Assembly (NCBI GenBank): GCA_027490095.1
Contig: JAIXYT010000051.1
Location: forward strand, 62,001 to 126,000
Direction: 5' to 3'
DNA from: Sphingomonadales bacterium
GTDB taxonomy: Bacteria; Pseudomonadota; Alphaproteobacteria; Sphingomonadales; Sphingomonadaceae
Length of the DNA stretch: 64,000 nucleotides
The notes under the pieces are model-generated. The model was not told where the DNA came from. It was given only the letters and a program-made list of their open reading frames with translations, and made no database searches. This document shows positions 44,250-54,600 of the stretch, one piece after another. The translations under genes and the position numbers were made by a program. Within the stretch, counting starts at the first letter, position 1. Every line of letters starts with the position of its first letter.

Positions 44250-45754
44250 GCGACCGTCAGGCAGCCCTTGCTGCACTCACCCGCCAGCACCTGTTCGTCA
44301 TGCTGATGCGGGCGTTCGCCATGTTCCACCCGGGGCAGAGCCTGCAGCCCAGCTGGTATCTGGAGGCCACGTGCCACTGGCTGGAGGGGGTGGCGCTTGG
44401 CGAGCGTCCCCGCTCCATGATCTGGATCCAGCCACGGACCCTGAAGTCGTTCACGACCGCGGTGGTGTTCCCCTGCTGGGTGCTGGGCCGTAATCCGTCC
44501 GCCAAGATCATGGTCGCAGCTTACGGCGAGGCCCTGTCACGCGAGCATGCCGAGAAGCGTCGACAGATCATGGAGAGCGACTGGTACAAAGCCCTGTTCC
44601 CGGGCACCCGGGTATCCGAGAGCCGCGTCCTCGAGCTGAAGACCACCAAAGGGGGCTCCTGCCAGGCGGTGTCGGTGGGTGGCCCGGTCACCGGACGCGG
44701 TGCCGATCTCATCATCCTCGACGACTGCATGAAGGCCGAGGACGTCACCAGCGAGGCGGAACGCGGCAACATCAAGAACTGGTTCTCCAACGCGCTCTCC
44801 ACCCGGCTCAACGACAAGCGGGACGGCGCCATCGTCTCCATCCAGCAGCGGCTGCACGAGGATGACCTGCCCGCATACCTCGCCGACAAGGGTTACACCT
44901 GCCTCAACCTCCCGGCCGTGGCCGAAGAAGATCATCTTGTCGCCATCGGCTACAAGCACACCTACCTTCGCAAGGCCGGTGAGCTTCTGGACCCGGTGCG
45001 GTTCCCCCAGGAGGTGCTGGACCAGGAGCGGCTGAACCTTGGGCCCCAGGCCTATTCCGCGCAGTATCTCCAGAACCCGGTCTCGCCCGAAGGCAACCTG
45101 CTGCGCATGGAGCAGTTCCGGGTCTACCGTACCGACATCCCGCGCGAACGTTTCGACAAGGTCATCCAGAGCTGGGACACGGCAGCTTCCGAGCTTCCAA
45201 CCTCCGATTACACGGTCGGCACCACCTGGGGCTATCTCGCGGGCCGGGTGTTCCTGCTGGACATCTACCGCAAGCGGGTCTCCTACCCGGACCTGAAACG
45301 GGCCGTGCTGGCGGCACAGCACAAGTGGCAGGCCGACATCGTGATCATCGAGAACGCCAGCACGGGCCAGGCGCTGCTCGGCGAACTGATCCGCATCAAC
45401 AGGCCCTACCAGCTGTTCAGTGCGCCCATGGGCCGGCTCAAACAGCGCAGCAAGGAAGACCGGCTGATCGCCCAGACCGGGCAGATCGAAGAAGGCCGGG
45501 TCTGGCTGCCTGCCCGGCTCGACGGGCTGGACGTGTTCCGGAACGAGCTCAGGGCGTTCCCCAACGGGCGTCATGACGACTGCGTCGACACCCTCACCCA
45601 GCTGCTCGAACTCCTGATGCACCGCTGGCAGGAGTTCCACAAACGGTACACGCCCGAAGGGAGGCTGGTGGATCACATCCGCGGGGACAGGCCGCCGCTG
45701 CCGAAACTGCCGGCATGGATCGAGGGGGAGGAAGAGGAGGAAGGTGAATGCTAG
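44246..45754 (+). CDS. Phage terminase large subunit
   Basis: A 502-aa packaging motor. The ATPase half has a deviant Walker A-like 'QPRTLKSFTT', Walker B 'ADLIILDDCM' and coupling region 'SIQQRLHEDDLPAYL'. The nuclease half has 'IQSWDTAAS' and 'HDDCVDTLTQLLELL', which supply the metal-binding aspartates. The protein pumps DNA into a procapsid and cuts it. The start is GTG 44246, overlapping the previous gene. No portal, protease, capsid or tail gene follows: the next genes are a minus-strand defence operon, so any packaging would need proteins from a helper phage. Confidence 0.92.
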   Translation: MSDRQAALAALTRQHLFVMLMRAFAMFHPGQSLQPSWYLEATCHWLEGVALGERPRSMIWIQPRTLKSFTTAVVFPCWVLGRNPSAKIMVAAYGEALSREHAEKRRQIMESDWYKALFPGTRVSESRVLELKTTKGGSCQAVSVGGPVTGRGADLIILDDCMKAEDVTSEAERGNIKNWFSNALSTRLNDKRDGAIVSIQQRLHEDDLPAYLADKGYTCLNLPAVAEEDHLVAIGYKHTYLRKAGELLDPVRFPQEVLDQERLNLGPQAYSAQYLQNPVSPEGNLLRMEQFRVYRTDIPRERFDKVIQSWDTAASELPTSDYTVGTTWGYLAGRVFLLDIYRKRVSYPDLKRAVLAAQHKWQADIVIIENASTGQALLGELIRINRPYQLFSAPMGRLKQRSKEDRLIAQTGQIEEGRVWLPARLDGLDVFRNELRAFPNGRHDDCVDTLTQLLELLMHRWQEFHKRYTPEGRLVDHIRGDRPPLPKLPAWIEGEEEEEGEC

Positions 45755-45907
45755 GAATTGACGACAAACCTGTTGCACCTCGCGTTCATAAGACTGCTTA
45801 ACGCGCCCATTTTGGTCACTCGGCCCAACGGCTGGCGCTCCCAATAGCCGCCACTGTCCCGAACTTCTCGGCGTCGTCGTGTTAGTCGAAAACCAGCCCG
45901 TGACCGC

Positions 45908-48064
45908 TCAGGCGGCGAGGTGCTCGAGGTCGTAGCGCTTGAGCCAAGGCAGGAGGGGCTTCACTGAACTTGCTGGATAGCGCGAATTCCGTGCGAAATC
46001 GGCGACCCGCGCTAGCTCGTTTTTTAGGAAGTCCACCGCCACGTTCTCGGCTGAGATGTGCCCATCGGGCATCACGACGACGAAGTCGTAGATGGTTGCG
46101 TGGTCCTTCCCCGGCGAACGACGCAGGATGCGGCCGCGACGCTGGATGAACTGCCGGGGATTGCGTGAGCTAGCGATTAGGTAGGCGGTCTGGCACGCTG
46201 GAACGTCGATGCCTTCGTCGAGACACTTAATCGCCACCATCGCCTCGGTCTCGCCGTCCTTAAACTGCCTGAGGATCTCGCGTCGCTGCCAACGGTTCTC
46301 GTCGGAGGTGAAGGGGGAGACCCGCACGCCGCGGCGCAAAAGCATCTGCGCGACCGCATGCCGCTGCTTGACCTCAGCATAATCCGTATCGACCTCGTCC
46401 TCGTAGTCATCATCGACGAGCGTCCTCCCGTCGCTGCAATAGAACAGCGAATGTCGTTCGACCTTCGATGTATCGAGCAGTCGCTCGAGCTCGACCATCT
46501 TGTTTTCGGCCGCACCAACGAGCCGGGCCCGCCGCATCAAGAGCGCCTTCAGCCGCTCGCCGGAAGGTGAGCCCATGTCGCTCCGAGCAGCGGCGAACGC
46601 GCGCGCGATCTGATCACTGAGGTCCAGGTAGTCCTGAGCCTCCCGGTTCGTTAGCTCGACCGGGACGGGGATGTATTCGTAGGGCGTGAGGACCTTGTCG
46701 CGAACCGCGTCCGCCAGCGAGTATTGGAAGATCGAGCGATCGTAAACATCCCTCAGACGCTGGTTCGCGGCATCATCGAGGTAATGGAAGGGCGTCGCCG
46801 AGAGGCCGAGCCGGAAGCGTGCGCCCGGCAGAAGCTTGCCGACGTAGCCCGCTCCCCCGTGATGGTGGCACTCATCTCCAATGAAGAAGAGTCGCTCGAC
46901 GTCTAACTGTGAGGCGAAAGCTTGGAAGTGTGCCGACTTAAGGGTCCTATTGACCACGACGACCGCGAGGAACTCGCGCTGCCCACCTCGATTGCGTCTT
47001 AGATAGGCCTGCGCGACTGATTCCCACTCGGCCCGCGATCCGTAGCATCTGACCGCATGGATGTTGAAGCGCGCCAGCTCCTCGCACCACTGGTCGGCAA
47101 GGTCCTGGTAGGGAACAGCAACTACCAGCGCGATGCCTTCGTTAGCTTCGGCAGTGCGCGTCGCCGCGTAGATCGCGGTTATCGTCTTGCCGGCCCCCGT
47201 CGCGAGCTCTAGGATGCCATTATAGCCGTTCGCGCTCCAGGCCCGCAGCGCCTCGAGCTGGTGGTTTCGCATTGCGAAGGGCGAACCGTGCACCGTGGCC
47301 GGCACCGAGGGCCGCGGAGAGCCTGGATCCATGCGCCGCCTAAAGAATGCGCGCACCCTTTCGTCCTCCTGCTCCGGCGAAGGCATCTCGGGGAACCGAT
47401 CCATCACAAAGCGAAGTCCTGCATCGATGGCTTCCGGTACGCCGCATACTACCGTTGAGCTTCCGGTGTTCCCCGACCACAGTCGCTCGAATGCATCGGC
47501 GTGGTTTTGGACATAGGCGCGCTGCCCCTCGTTCCACGAACCGAAAACGGTAATTTCCTCAGAGTTGAACCTCGGGTCGAGCGCACTCATCGTCTCGTTC
47601 ATCGATCCGCTAAATGAAACCATGTCGCCGAGTTTATCCTCGAGCAGGCCGATCTTCTGATGGAACATGCCCTTGGGGCGGACGGCGACCTTTATCTCGA
47701 GCCGCCCGGCATTGAACAGCCACGCTAGCACTCTGATACGGAACTCGAGGAGATCACCGCGGTGCTCCCCAATGAGCCGCTCGAAACTTGGCAATTCATC
47801 GTCAGACCAGGGCCGACTCTCGCCCTCCCGGATCGCTTCGAAGTCTTCAGGGGAGACCAGTTTGCCAAAGATCAACCTGATCCGCCCTTCGCCGGCGACG
47901 ATCCCGGACATCGCGGCCGGGGCGTTGAGAAGCACCCCGAGCGAAAAGAAGCCCACGGCGCGCCGGTAATCCACAGCGCTGCTAAGAGACGGCAGGAAAA
48001 ACTCCTCATAGAGGTTGTCCGTCTCGGATGAGTAGTTGGTCCTGAGACCGAGCTTGCGCAGCAT
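45908..48064 (-). CDS. PLD-nuclease/DEAD-box helicase fusion, PT-system effector
   Basis: A 718-aa protein. The N-terminal about 200 residues hold a single phospholipase-D-like site ('MFHQKIGLLED' and 'SFSGSMNE', an HxK...GSxN pattern). The rest is a superfamily 2 helicase with Walker A 'ATGAGKTITAI', 'FFIGDECHHH', 'LGLSATPF' and 'QRRGRILRRSPG'. This is a type often seen in phosphorothioate-linked restriction operons. ATG 48064 is used because it overlaps the upstream stop as TGATG. It is the last gene of the minus-strand defence operon and probably cleaves or unwinds unmodified foreign DNA. I infer it corresponds to one SspFGH subunit. Confidence 0.85.
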   Translation of the reverse strand: MLRKLGLRTNYSSETDNLYEEFFLPSLSSAVDYRRAVGFFSLGVLLNAPAAMSGIVAGEGRIRLIFGKLVSPEDFEAIREGESRPWSDDELPSFERLIGEHRGDLLEFRIRVLAWLFNAGRLEIKVAVRPKGMFHQKIGLLEDKLGDMVSFSGSMNETMSALDPRFNSEEITVFGSWNEGQRAYVQNHADAFERLWSGNTGSSTVVCGVPEAIDAGLRFVMDRFPEMPSPEQEDERVRAFFRRRMDPGSPRPSVPATVHGSPFAMRNHQLEALRAWSANGYNGILELATGAGKTITAIYAATRTAEANEGIALVVAVPYQDLADQWCEELARFNIHAVRCYGSRAEWESVAQAYLRRNRGGQREFLAVVVVNRTLKSAHFQAFASQLDVERLFFIGDECHHHGGAGYVGKLLPGARFRLGLSATPFHYLDDAANQRLRDVYDRSIFQYSLADAVRDKVLTPYEYIPVPVELTNREAQDYLDLSDQIARAFAAARSDMGSPSGERLKALLMRRARLVGAAENKMVELERLLDTSKVERHSLFYCSDGRTLVDDDYEDEVDTDYAEVKQRHAVAQMLLRRGVRVSPFTSDENRWQRREILRQFKDGETEAMVAIKCLDEGIDVPACQTAYLIASSRNPRQFIQRRGRILRRSPGKDHATIYDFVVVMPDGHISAENVAVDFLKNELARVADFARNSRYPASSVKPLLPWLKRYDLEHLAA

Positions 48065-48528
48065 CAGAAAGTCGGCACAACCACGTCCGGCGTTGGGCCG
48101 TCCGAGGCGGGTGGCCGGACGCCGATGGAGTTGAGCCCCTTCCAAACCGCATCCTCGACATCGAGATCCGCAAAGCGGTCGATCCACGATTGAACGAGCT
48201 CGAGGCCACCGTTCGAGTATTCCTCGTAGATTTGGATGCAGTCCCGCTCACGGTCGGGCCTCAAAACGTCCGAGGTCTTGCTCTCGGCAAGTGCGAGGGC
48301 GAAGACCATATCCACCGCCTCGTTGATTTGGTATTGAGCGCCGGCAATGTCCTCGGTGCCCGCGTTGGGGTCCAGCGGCACGCGGCGACGCTCTTTGTAG
48401 CCAAGGATAGCGCAGAACGTCAGCGCCTCCCTGAGAGTCGGGAACATCGTGGCGTCCTTGCCGCCGAGTTTTTGCAGCGTCTGCTCGAACGACTTGCTGC
48501 GCTTAACGGGAGCGTGGATCAGTCGCAT
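48064..48528 (-). CDS. Dnd/Ssp system-associated small protein (Dnd-associated 4-like)
   Basis: A 154-aa protein with 'FPTLREALTFCAILGYKERRR', 'INEAVDMVFALALAES' and an acidic 'YEEYSNGGLELVQSWIDRF'. These features resemble the small 'dnd system-associated protein 4' family found between the DndD-like ATPase and the helicase in many phosphorothioate operons. Both ends are coupled by TGATG overlaps (upstream ATPase stop at 48528-48530, downstream helicase start at 48064). A scaffold or regulatory role is likely; no catalytic motif is seen. Confidence 0.7.
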   Translation of the reverse strand: MRLIHAPVKRSKSFEQTLQKLGGKDATMFPTLREALTFCAILGYKERRRVPLDPNAGTEDIAGAQYQINEAVDMVFALALAESKTSDVLRPDRERDCIQIYEEYSNGGLELVQSWIDRFADLDVEDAVWKGLNSIGVRPPASDGPTPDVVVPTF

Positions 48529-50558
48529 CAGCGCACCTCCGTTATCCGAGTGCCCTCGATCTCGCTGCCGTAGGTCGTGAGGTCGTAGGTCACGCCGCGG
48601 ATCTCCACCGTCTCAGCCTGCTTGCCGACGCCGTCGTGCTGACTGTTCCGGGTGAGGACGTATTCCTGGCCAATCTTATCCGCTAGGGTGGTCATGACAA
48701 CGTCGGAAGCTTGCGACGTCGACACCAGCAGGATCACCTGGGTCGCGAGATTGGGCAGGAACTCAGCGACGCCTCGCCGATAAAGAGGATCCAGGTGCCC
48801 GAAAGGTGAGTCGACTACGAGCGGTGCCACGGTGCCTGGCAGCAGAATATCGTCAGCCGCGTTCTCGCGCATCTTTGCATATTTTGCTATCGCCCCCGTG
48901 AAAGCGAGGCCGAGCAGTTGGTTCTCGCCGGTGCTCTTCGCCATCTCGGCGCCGCGCTCATCAAAAAGGCGCAGCTGGTAGTTGCGGTCCAGCTCGACCG
49001 TGGCCGGCTTGCGCATGAAGCGCTTCACGATTGCGTCGATCTCGCGTTCGATCGCTTCGCGCGCGCCCTCCTCCTCGGCCTTGAGCCTGCCTTCGAGCCT
49101 GGCGGTGAGCGCCGCGGCCAGCTGGGCACGCTTGACGAACCGCCGAGCGGCCTCTGACTTGCGCACCAGCTCATCACGCCGACCCTCATATTCAGATAGC
49201 GACCGGTCGAAGCCGTTGATGGCAGATTGAACGTCGACCTTCCGGCTCATTGCCTGATTGCGCTGCGACTTCGCGCGCTCGCGGGCAGCCTCTTTCTCCG
49301 CAATGTCTGTCACGGGATTGGCAGCCAGCTCCTTCGAGATCTCGAGCAGGTCGGCGTCAAGCTGCTGAATCTCGGCTTCGACCTTGCGCAGGTCTTCTGC
49401 GTTGCGTTCGTAGTCGCTCCACGCCCGCTCGGCGCGCTGCTCGAGGCGACCTAGCGCCGTACTCGTCGTCATAACGCGCGACATGACCGCCTGATCGCCA
49501 GCGGTATCGAGCAAGGACTTGATGCGATCATATTCGATGCTGCCTTTCTCGATCTCGCGCCCGCATACACACCTCCCATCGGAGAGGATCTCGTCTACGA
49601 ACTTCTGATCGTACGGGGCCGGCAGCTTCCCTCGGGTGTCCTCATTCTTGATTACGGCAGAAGCCTCGGCGACCAGTTCCTCCGCGAGCACGGAAGTCAG
49701 GAAGGTCTGCATCCATCCCTGGGAACGATGGAGCGCCTTCGCCCGCTCAGCCTCCCTCGTCGCCATCTGTGCCTCGATCCGAGCCCGGCGCGCCTGGGCT
49801 TCCTTGGCAGGCTTGGTCTCAGCGAGCTCTTGGTTGAGCTTGTCGATCCGTGCCGTTGCCGCCTCGATTTCCTCGTCTAACTTGAGAAGGTCCTCCCGAG
49901 CCTTTGCGATCCGGCGCGCCGCTTCCTCGATCGCGGCCTCCGCCTGTCGGGCCTCGTCACTGGTGTTGTCCGAGGCTTGCTTGTTGTAATCCTGCCAGGC
50001 CTTGCGGAGATCCTCGAGCGCCATCCGCGCGATCGTCGACCCGAGAATCCCCTTCACGGCCTCACCGAACTTCTTTGCGCCGGTCGAGCCCGTATAGCGG
50101 CTCGTCGCCTCTCCGTAGAAGAAGAAGTGTGGGGCCATCTCCTTAGGGATGACGGAGTTGATGAAGCGGTCAGGCCGATCCTTGAAGACCGGGACCTCGC
50201 CGCCGTCGACCAGCTCGCACAGCCGCAATGGGTTTGTCGTTTGCGTCTTCTGGTCGTAGCTGCGGCAGGCCCGATATGTCCGGCCCTCGTGGATGAAGTC
50301 GATTTCGACGACCGTGCGATGCGCGCCGTCCTTCTCCGCCGCGAACGCGTTCACGAGGCGCGTCGGCCCTTCAAACTCGCTCTCGGGCGGCAGAATGCCA
50401 AAAAGGCACCAATTGATAGCGGCGAGCAAGCTGGTCTTTCCAACGCCATTCTCTGCGCGGATCAGCGTCAGGTTCTTGACCGGGTCCTTTGAGACGAAGA
50501 AGTCGTTGACCCCGTAAAAGCTGCGCCAGTTCTCGATGCGGATGAACTCTATCAGCAT
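48528..50558 (-). CDS. DndD-like SMC/RecF-type ATPase
   Basis: A 676-aa ATPase of the RecF/SMC/DndD type. The N-terminal Walker A is 'AENGVGKTSLLAAINW', a long coiled coil (about 200-560) is broken near the middle by a 'CVCGRE' hook-like motif, and the C-terminal part has the ABC signature 'STGENQLLGLAF' and Walker B 'PLVVDSPFGHLD'. DndD couples ATP hydrolysis to DNA structure changes in phosphorothioation. Here the gene lies downstream of the SspBCD genes, next to helicase and small protein genes, so it more likely belongs to the effector module than to modification. Confidence 0.85.
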   Translation of the reverse strand: MLIEFIRIENWRSFYGVNDFFVSKDPVKNLTLIRAENGVGKTSLLAAINWCLFGILPPESEFEGPTRLVNAFAAEKDGAHRTVVEIDFIHEGRTYRACRSYDQKTQTTNPLRLCELVDGGEVPVFKDRPDRFINSVIPKEMAPHFFFYGEATSRYTGSTGAKKFGEAVKGILGSTIARMALEDLRKAWQDYNKQASDNTSDEARQAEAAIEEAARRIAKAREDLLKLDEEIEAATARIDKLNQELAETKPAKEAQARRARIEAQMATREAERAKALHRSQGWMQTFLTSVLAEELVAEASAVIKNEDTRGKLPAPYDQKFVDEILSDGRCVCGREIEKGSIEYDRIKSLLDTAGDQAVMSRVMTTSTALGRLEQRAERAWSDYERNAEDLRKVEAEIQQLDADLLEISKELAANPVTDIAEKEAARERAKSQRNQAMSRKVDVQSAINGFDRSLSEYEGRRDELVRKSEAARRFVKRAQLAAALTARLEGRLKAEEEGAREAIEREIDAIVKRFMRKPATVELDRNYQLRLFDERGAEMAKSTGENQLLGLAFTGAIAKYAKMRENAADDILLPGTVAPLVVDSPFGHLDPLYRRGVAEFLPNLATQVILLVSTSQASDVVMTTLADKIGQEYVLTRNSQHDGVGKQAETVEIRGVTYDLTTYGSEIEGTRITEVR

Positions 50559-50561
50559 GTC

Positions 50562-50741
50562 TCAGACCCGGTCGATGCTAGCTTCGATGATCTTCTTAAC
50601 CTCCGCCGGAATGCCTTTGCTCGACTCCCCGTTTTGCAGGAAGTTGCCCCGCACCTTGTCGACAACCTGCCGGATGATTTTGTCCATCTCGCGCTCGTCG
50701 AACGCCTGCACGCCCTGCGCCGAACCGCCTTCTACCTCCAC
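50562..50741 (-). CDS. Small 59-aa protein in the phosphorothioation operon
   Basis: A short open frame too small for ordinary gene tracks. GTG 50741 is preceded at 4 nt by a strong GAGGGGG ribosome-binding site, and the stop at 50562 is only 3 nt before the DndD-like start. The product is acidic at the N-terminus and then helical ('MDKIIRQVVDKVRGNF', 'IPAEVKKIIEASIDRV'). It fills the otherwise unexplained gap after SspD. I do not recognise the family; a small partner or regulator of the ATPase is the simplest guess. Confidence 0.7.
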   Translation of the reverse strand: MEVEGGSAQGVQAFDEREMDKIIRQVVDKVRGNFLQNGESSKGIPAEVKKIIEASIDRV

Positions 50742-50837
50742 AGGTCCCCCTCAAGCAAACCTACTAAGAACGCCATAGCCTGGAAGGTGCCCGAAGGCGA
50801 TGTACCATTCAAGGTCAAGTTCGCTAAGGCATCGCCG

Positions 50838-51668
50838 CTACTTGTGGCATGCGAGGCAAACCTTGGCCTGACCGTAGAGCTCGTCAATGTCCATCTCACC
50901 GGCGCCGGGGCGTAGCGGATTGACGCGGCGCTTGGCGGCGGCACGCTCGACACGCTTTTGATGCTCCGCCCTTATCTGCGCGATGCGTTCGGGACGGGCG
51001 AGTTCGTCTAGCGACTCGCCGGCACTCCAGGTGAACGGAGAGCCATGTTCGAGCGCATTCTTCTCATAGGATCGCGCCTCGTCGAAGCTGTCTGGATGCC
51101 GCTCCATCAGCCGCACCCACTCGATCTTCTGCTGGAAGAAGCAGAACGTGCAGCCCGATCGTGACCGCCACTCGTAATAGCTCGGAAGCCCGAGACCACT
51201 CGCCTCGAGTGTGTCGATTACCCCCGCCTTGTCGATACCTGCTTCCCGGAAAGGCAACGAAACCGTCAGGTTGGGGTGCGTGGAAGAATAGCCTTCCCGG
51301 TAATTCTCATCCGAGCGGATGGCGACATAGCTGACGACGCGATCGCCAGCATCGAGCGCCGGCCACAGCCACTTCTCGAAAGGTAGGATCTTCAGCTGCC
51401 GCGTGCACCACCTCGTACGCGGGCTAGGCAAGAAGTTGTTATACTGCCGCAGCCAAAAATCGAAGTCGCGGTCCGGGTTAAGCCGTTCGATGGGCCTCCC
51501 GAGGAAACCCTCGAGGCGACCCAGATACTCGTAGACTTCCGGAAGCTCCTTACCGGTGTCGGTAAAGAAGTATTCCATCTCCAATTCGGGACGGGTGCGG
51601 GCCATGTGGACGGCAAGCGCAGCGCTATCTCTGCCGCCCGACAGTCCCAGCACATGACGCATCCTCAT
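50838..51668 (-). CDS. sspD: SspD, PAPS-reductase-like ATP pyrophosphatase
   Basis: A 276-aa protein of the PAPS reductase/ATP-pyrophosphatase family. The PP-loop is S10-G-G-R-D-S15, and Cys residues in 'RTRWCTRQLK', 'SGCTFCFFQQK' and C-terminal 'VCLACHK' would hold an iron-sulfur cluster, as in DndC. It activates the DNA backbone phosphate with ATP for sulfur insertion. The start ATG 51668 overlaps the SspC stop as ATGA. The context of an SspB-like DUF4007 protein and a large ATPase, with no DndB or DndE, points to the single-strand SspBCD system, not DndBCDE. Confidence 0.88.
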   Translation of the reverse strand: MRMRHVLGLSGGRDSAALAVHMARTRPELEMEYFFTDTGKELPEVYEYLGRLEGFLGRPIERLNPDRDFDFWLRQYNNFLPSPRTRWCTRQLKILPFEKWLWPALDAGDRVVSYVAIRSDENYREGYSSTHPNLTVSLPFREAGIDKAGVIDTLEASGLGLPSYYEWRSRSGCTFCFFQQKIEWVRLMERHPDSFDEARSYEKNALEHGSPFTWSAGESLDELARPERIAQIRAEHQKRVERAAAKRRVNPLRPGAGEMDIDELYGQAKVCLACHK

Positions 51669-54600
51669 CGTGCACCTCCGGCGGCCCGGCGGCGGTCGCC
51701 TTCGGTCCCGTTCTCCTCCGCAAGAGAAGCCGCCAACTCGACGGCGGCGGCAAGCGCTACCTCGCGCGACACCTCGCCGCCAACGACCGCGCGCAGCGAG
51801 GCGGCCAGCTCGCGAGCGCGGGCGAGTTCCTCGGCGTCGATGCTGACCTCAGGCGTGATCAGACCCCCGCGGGCCGGGTCCGACATGTAGACCGCGAACG
51901 CGAACCTGCCGTCCCCACGACCCTGCACGTGGGCCAGGCCCTCGGCACGCAGGAACTCTCGCGCGAGCGCTGCCAGTTCGACGCGCGCCGCGTCGACGTC
52001 CCGGTCCACCCAGTCGCGGGGCGGGCGGTTAGCTGCGAGGCTCGCGATCCCCTCGATCGCCTCCCTGCTATCATCGAACGTGGACAAGCGAGCTGCGAAA
52101 GCGTCCAGCCTGAAGTTGCCGGTGACGCCCATCACCGCCTTCGCGCGTCGCCGCAACTCCTTCACGCTATCCCGATCTCGAACCCGAAGCTCGCGAACCA
52201 GCAGGTCACGCAGGTCTGCGAGCATTGCCGGGTAGAGACCTGCAAGCTGGGCAAGCCCTGTCCTTAGACCTTCGATGAGGTCACCAACCTCCGCACCGCG
52301 ACCCGCCATCCGCGGAAGATCGTCCAGCATGAACTTGTTAGGATCGTGGGCTGATAGGGCGAGATCCCGCACGCGGAGTGCCGGCGGGTCCAGCCTCTGC
52401 GTCCGGCGCACCCAGGCAGGTGCCTCCATCACTAGCGCGACAAGCTGCCGCCCCACTGAGAGAGGATCAATCCAGCCGGAGACGGTGCCGCCCGACAGCT
52501 CCGCGACCACGCCCGCGATCCCCCGCAGGATGGCCGTGTCCCGGGCGCTCAGCTCGCTAAGGCGCAACCTGACCGAGGACGCGTCCTGGAGTAGTCGATC
52601 CACAAGCAGGTCGGTCACGCTCGAGCAGAAGACGCCGTCGAGGTAGACGGACGAGCGCGCACGTTCGGCTAGTACGAAAGCGAGGCCAAGTATCGGCAAA
52701 AGTCCGTCCTTCACCCCGTAAGGGCGAGCCCGCCACAGCGCAAAGAGGTCGTCGAGGCCAAGTCCAGCTGAGCCACGCTCGACCAACAACCCCTGCGCAG
52801 CCGACCAGAGCGGCGACAGCTGGTGGCCGGTGTGGTCGGGTTCCGGAGGGTAGAAGCCGAACGCGCCGTCCTCACCGCGCCGGTGCAGGCCCGTCCGTTC
52901 GAGGATCGCGGAGTAAAGTCCGCCCTCCGCAGGGAAGTCGACGATCCCGAGCCGCGGTTCCTCAGCACGTGACGCCATCGCCACCATAAGCGTCCTCATC
53001 GCCGCCATCGCGTTCGACGACGGCTTCGCGCGGTTTAGGAGCTCGTTCCTGATCCTCGGGGACTCGGGATAGAGGGCGGATGCCATGCGCGAGGCGATCA
53101 CCGACAGTCCGGCCGCAGCCGACGCGCGCAGCTCGTCCCCGCTCACGGCGGGCACACGCCAAGCGGTGGTTGCCAAACCCAACCTGAGGCGGTCCTCGAG
53201 CTCGCCCGCGACGCGTGCCAGCCTGCTCGCTACCTCGCGGCGGGCAACAGCGTCTCCCTTGAGTTCCGGCCGGGTCGCCTGCACCCGTTCGAGCGCCACA
53301 AGCTCGTGGCTCAGCTCGCGTAGCATGTAGCTGTCGCCGGACAGCCCAAGCGCGACCGGCAGGTCGCCGATCCGCCCAGCAACCCGGTCCATGCTGCGCC
53401 GGACCCGCGCCGGATTTTCACCCGCCTCGTTGATGAGCAAGAGGAAAAGGCCCGCAGCCCCGGAGCCGGGCCTGAACGCCCCGACCCGCTGCTCGGCCTG
53501 CTCGAACGTCGCGACGTCGACCTCGAACCAACGCATGGCCCCGGTCTCGTGGTATTCACGCTTCGCCAGGATGGGCGTGAGGACCCCGGTCGCTCGAAGC
53601 CGCCCGTAGTCGCACGTCGGCATCTCAGCACGCGCTTCCTCGACTGCAGCCTCGATGTCAAAATCGGAGCCCGCATAGACCGCGTATGCGCCGAGATGGC
53701 GCCGGAACACGATCGCCGAGCGGCGCGCGAGAGCCTCCAGGGCCCGGTGCGCGTCCTCGAGATCGATGCTGAGCCCGGCCGCGACCAGCTCAGGACTTGC
53801 CGACAGCCCCGAGCGCTCCCGGAAAAGGTCGAGAAGCGCGACCGTCTTCAAGACCGCCAGCTCGGCCTGGCTGGCACCGCGCTCCTCCACTCGCTCGACG
53901 GCATCCACGGCGATCGACCAGCGGTGCCCGTCGGGCGAGGCCAAGATGGAGGGCTCCAGGTTCGCGCGGAGATAGCTCCACAGCCATACCGGGTCGTAGA
54001 GGCTCCGCGCGTCGGCCGGGACGGACCGCAAAAAGTCTTGGAAGCCGAAGGGCTCGGCAGAACCGAGGAAACCGAAGATGCTCCGCTGGTTCTGACCGAA
54101 CCGGCGACGCGACAAGGGGCCGAGCAGGCAAGCGACAACCGGACTCAGCGGCCAGCAGCGACGAAGGCGCTCGCGCAGCTCCTCCGTCCTGCCGCCGCGA
54201 CCGAGCGTCTCGGCGACGACATCCACCGAACGGACCTCCCCAGAAGGCCTAGATTCTATCGCCCGCGAGAGCAGCTCGACTTGCTCCTCGGCGGTTGGCG
54301 CTAGCGGCACGTCGACGAAGCGACCCTGGATCTTCAGCCAGTCGTCCCTCGTCTCGCGTGCCAGGCGATAGGCGTAGTCGTCGAACGCCTGGTGGAGCAC
54401 GCCGACAACAACGAGCCTGCCACCGGAGCGGTTGGCGGCTTCGGCGAGCTCCTGGAAGAAGAACGCATCCCCTCCACCCGTCGCCGCGTGTTCGAGCAGC
54501 TTTCCCATCTCGTCGATGATAAGCAACAGTCCGCACGTCTCTTCGGCCGCCATCCTCGACAATTCACGGATGGTGTCCGACATGGCGAATTGGCCGGGCA

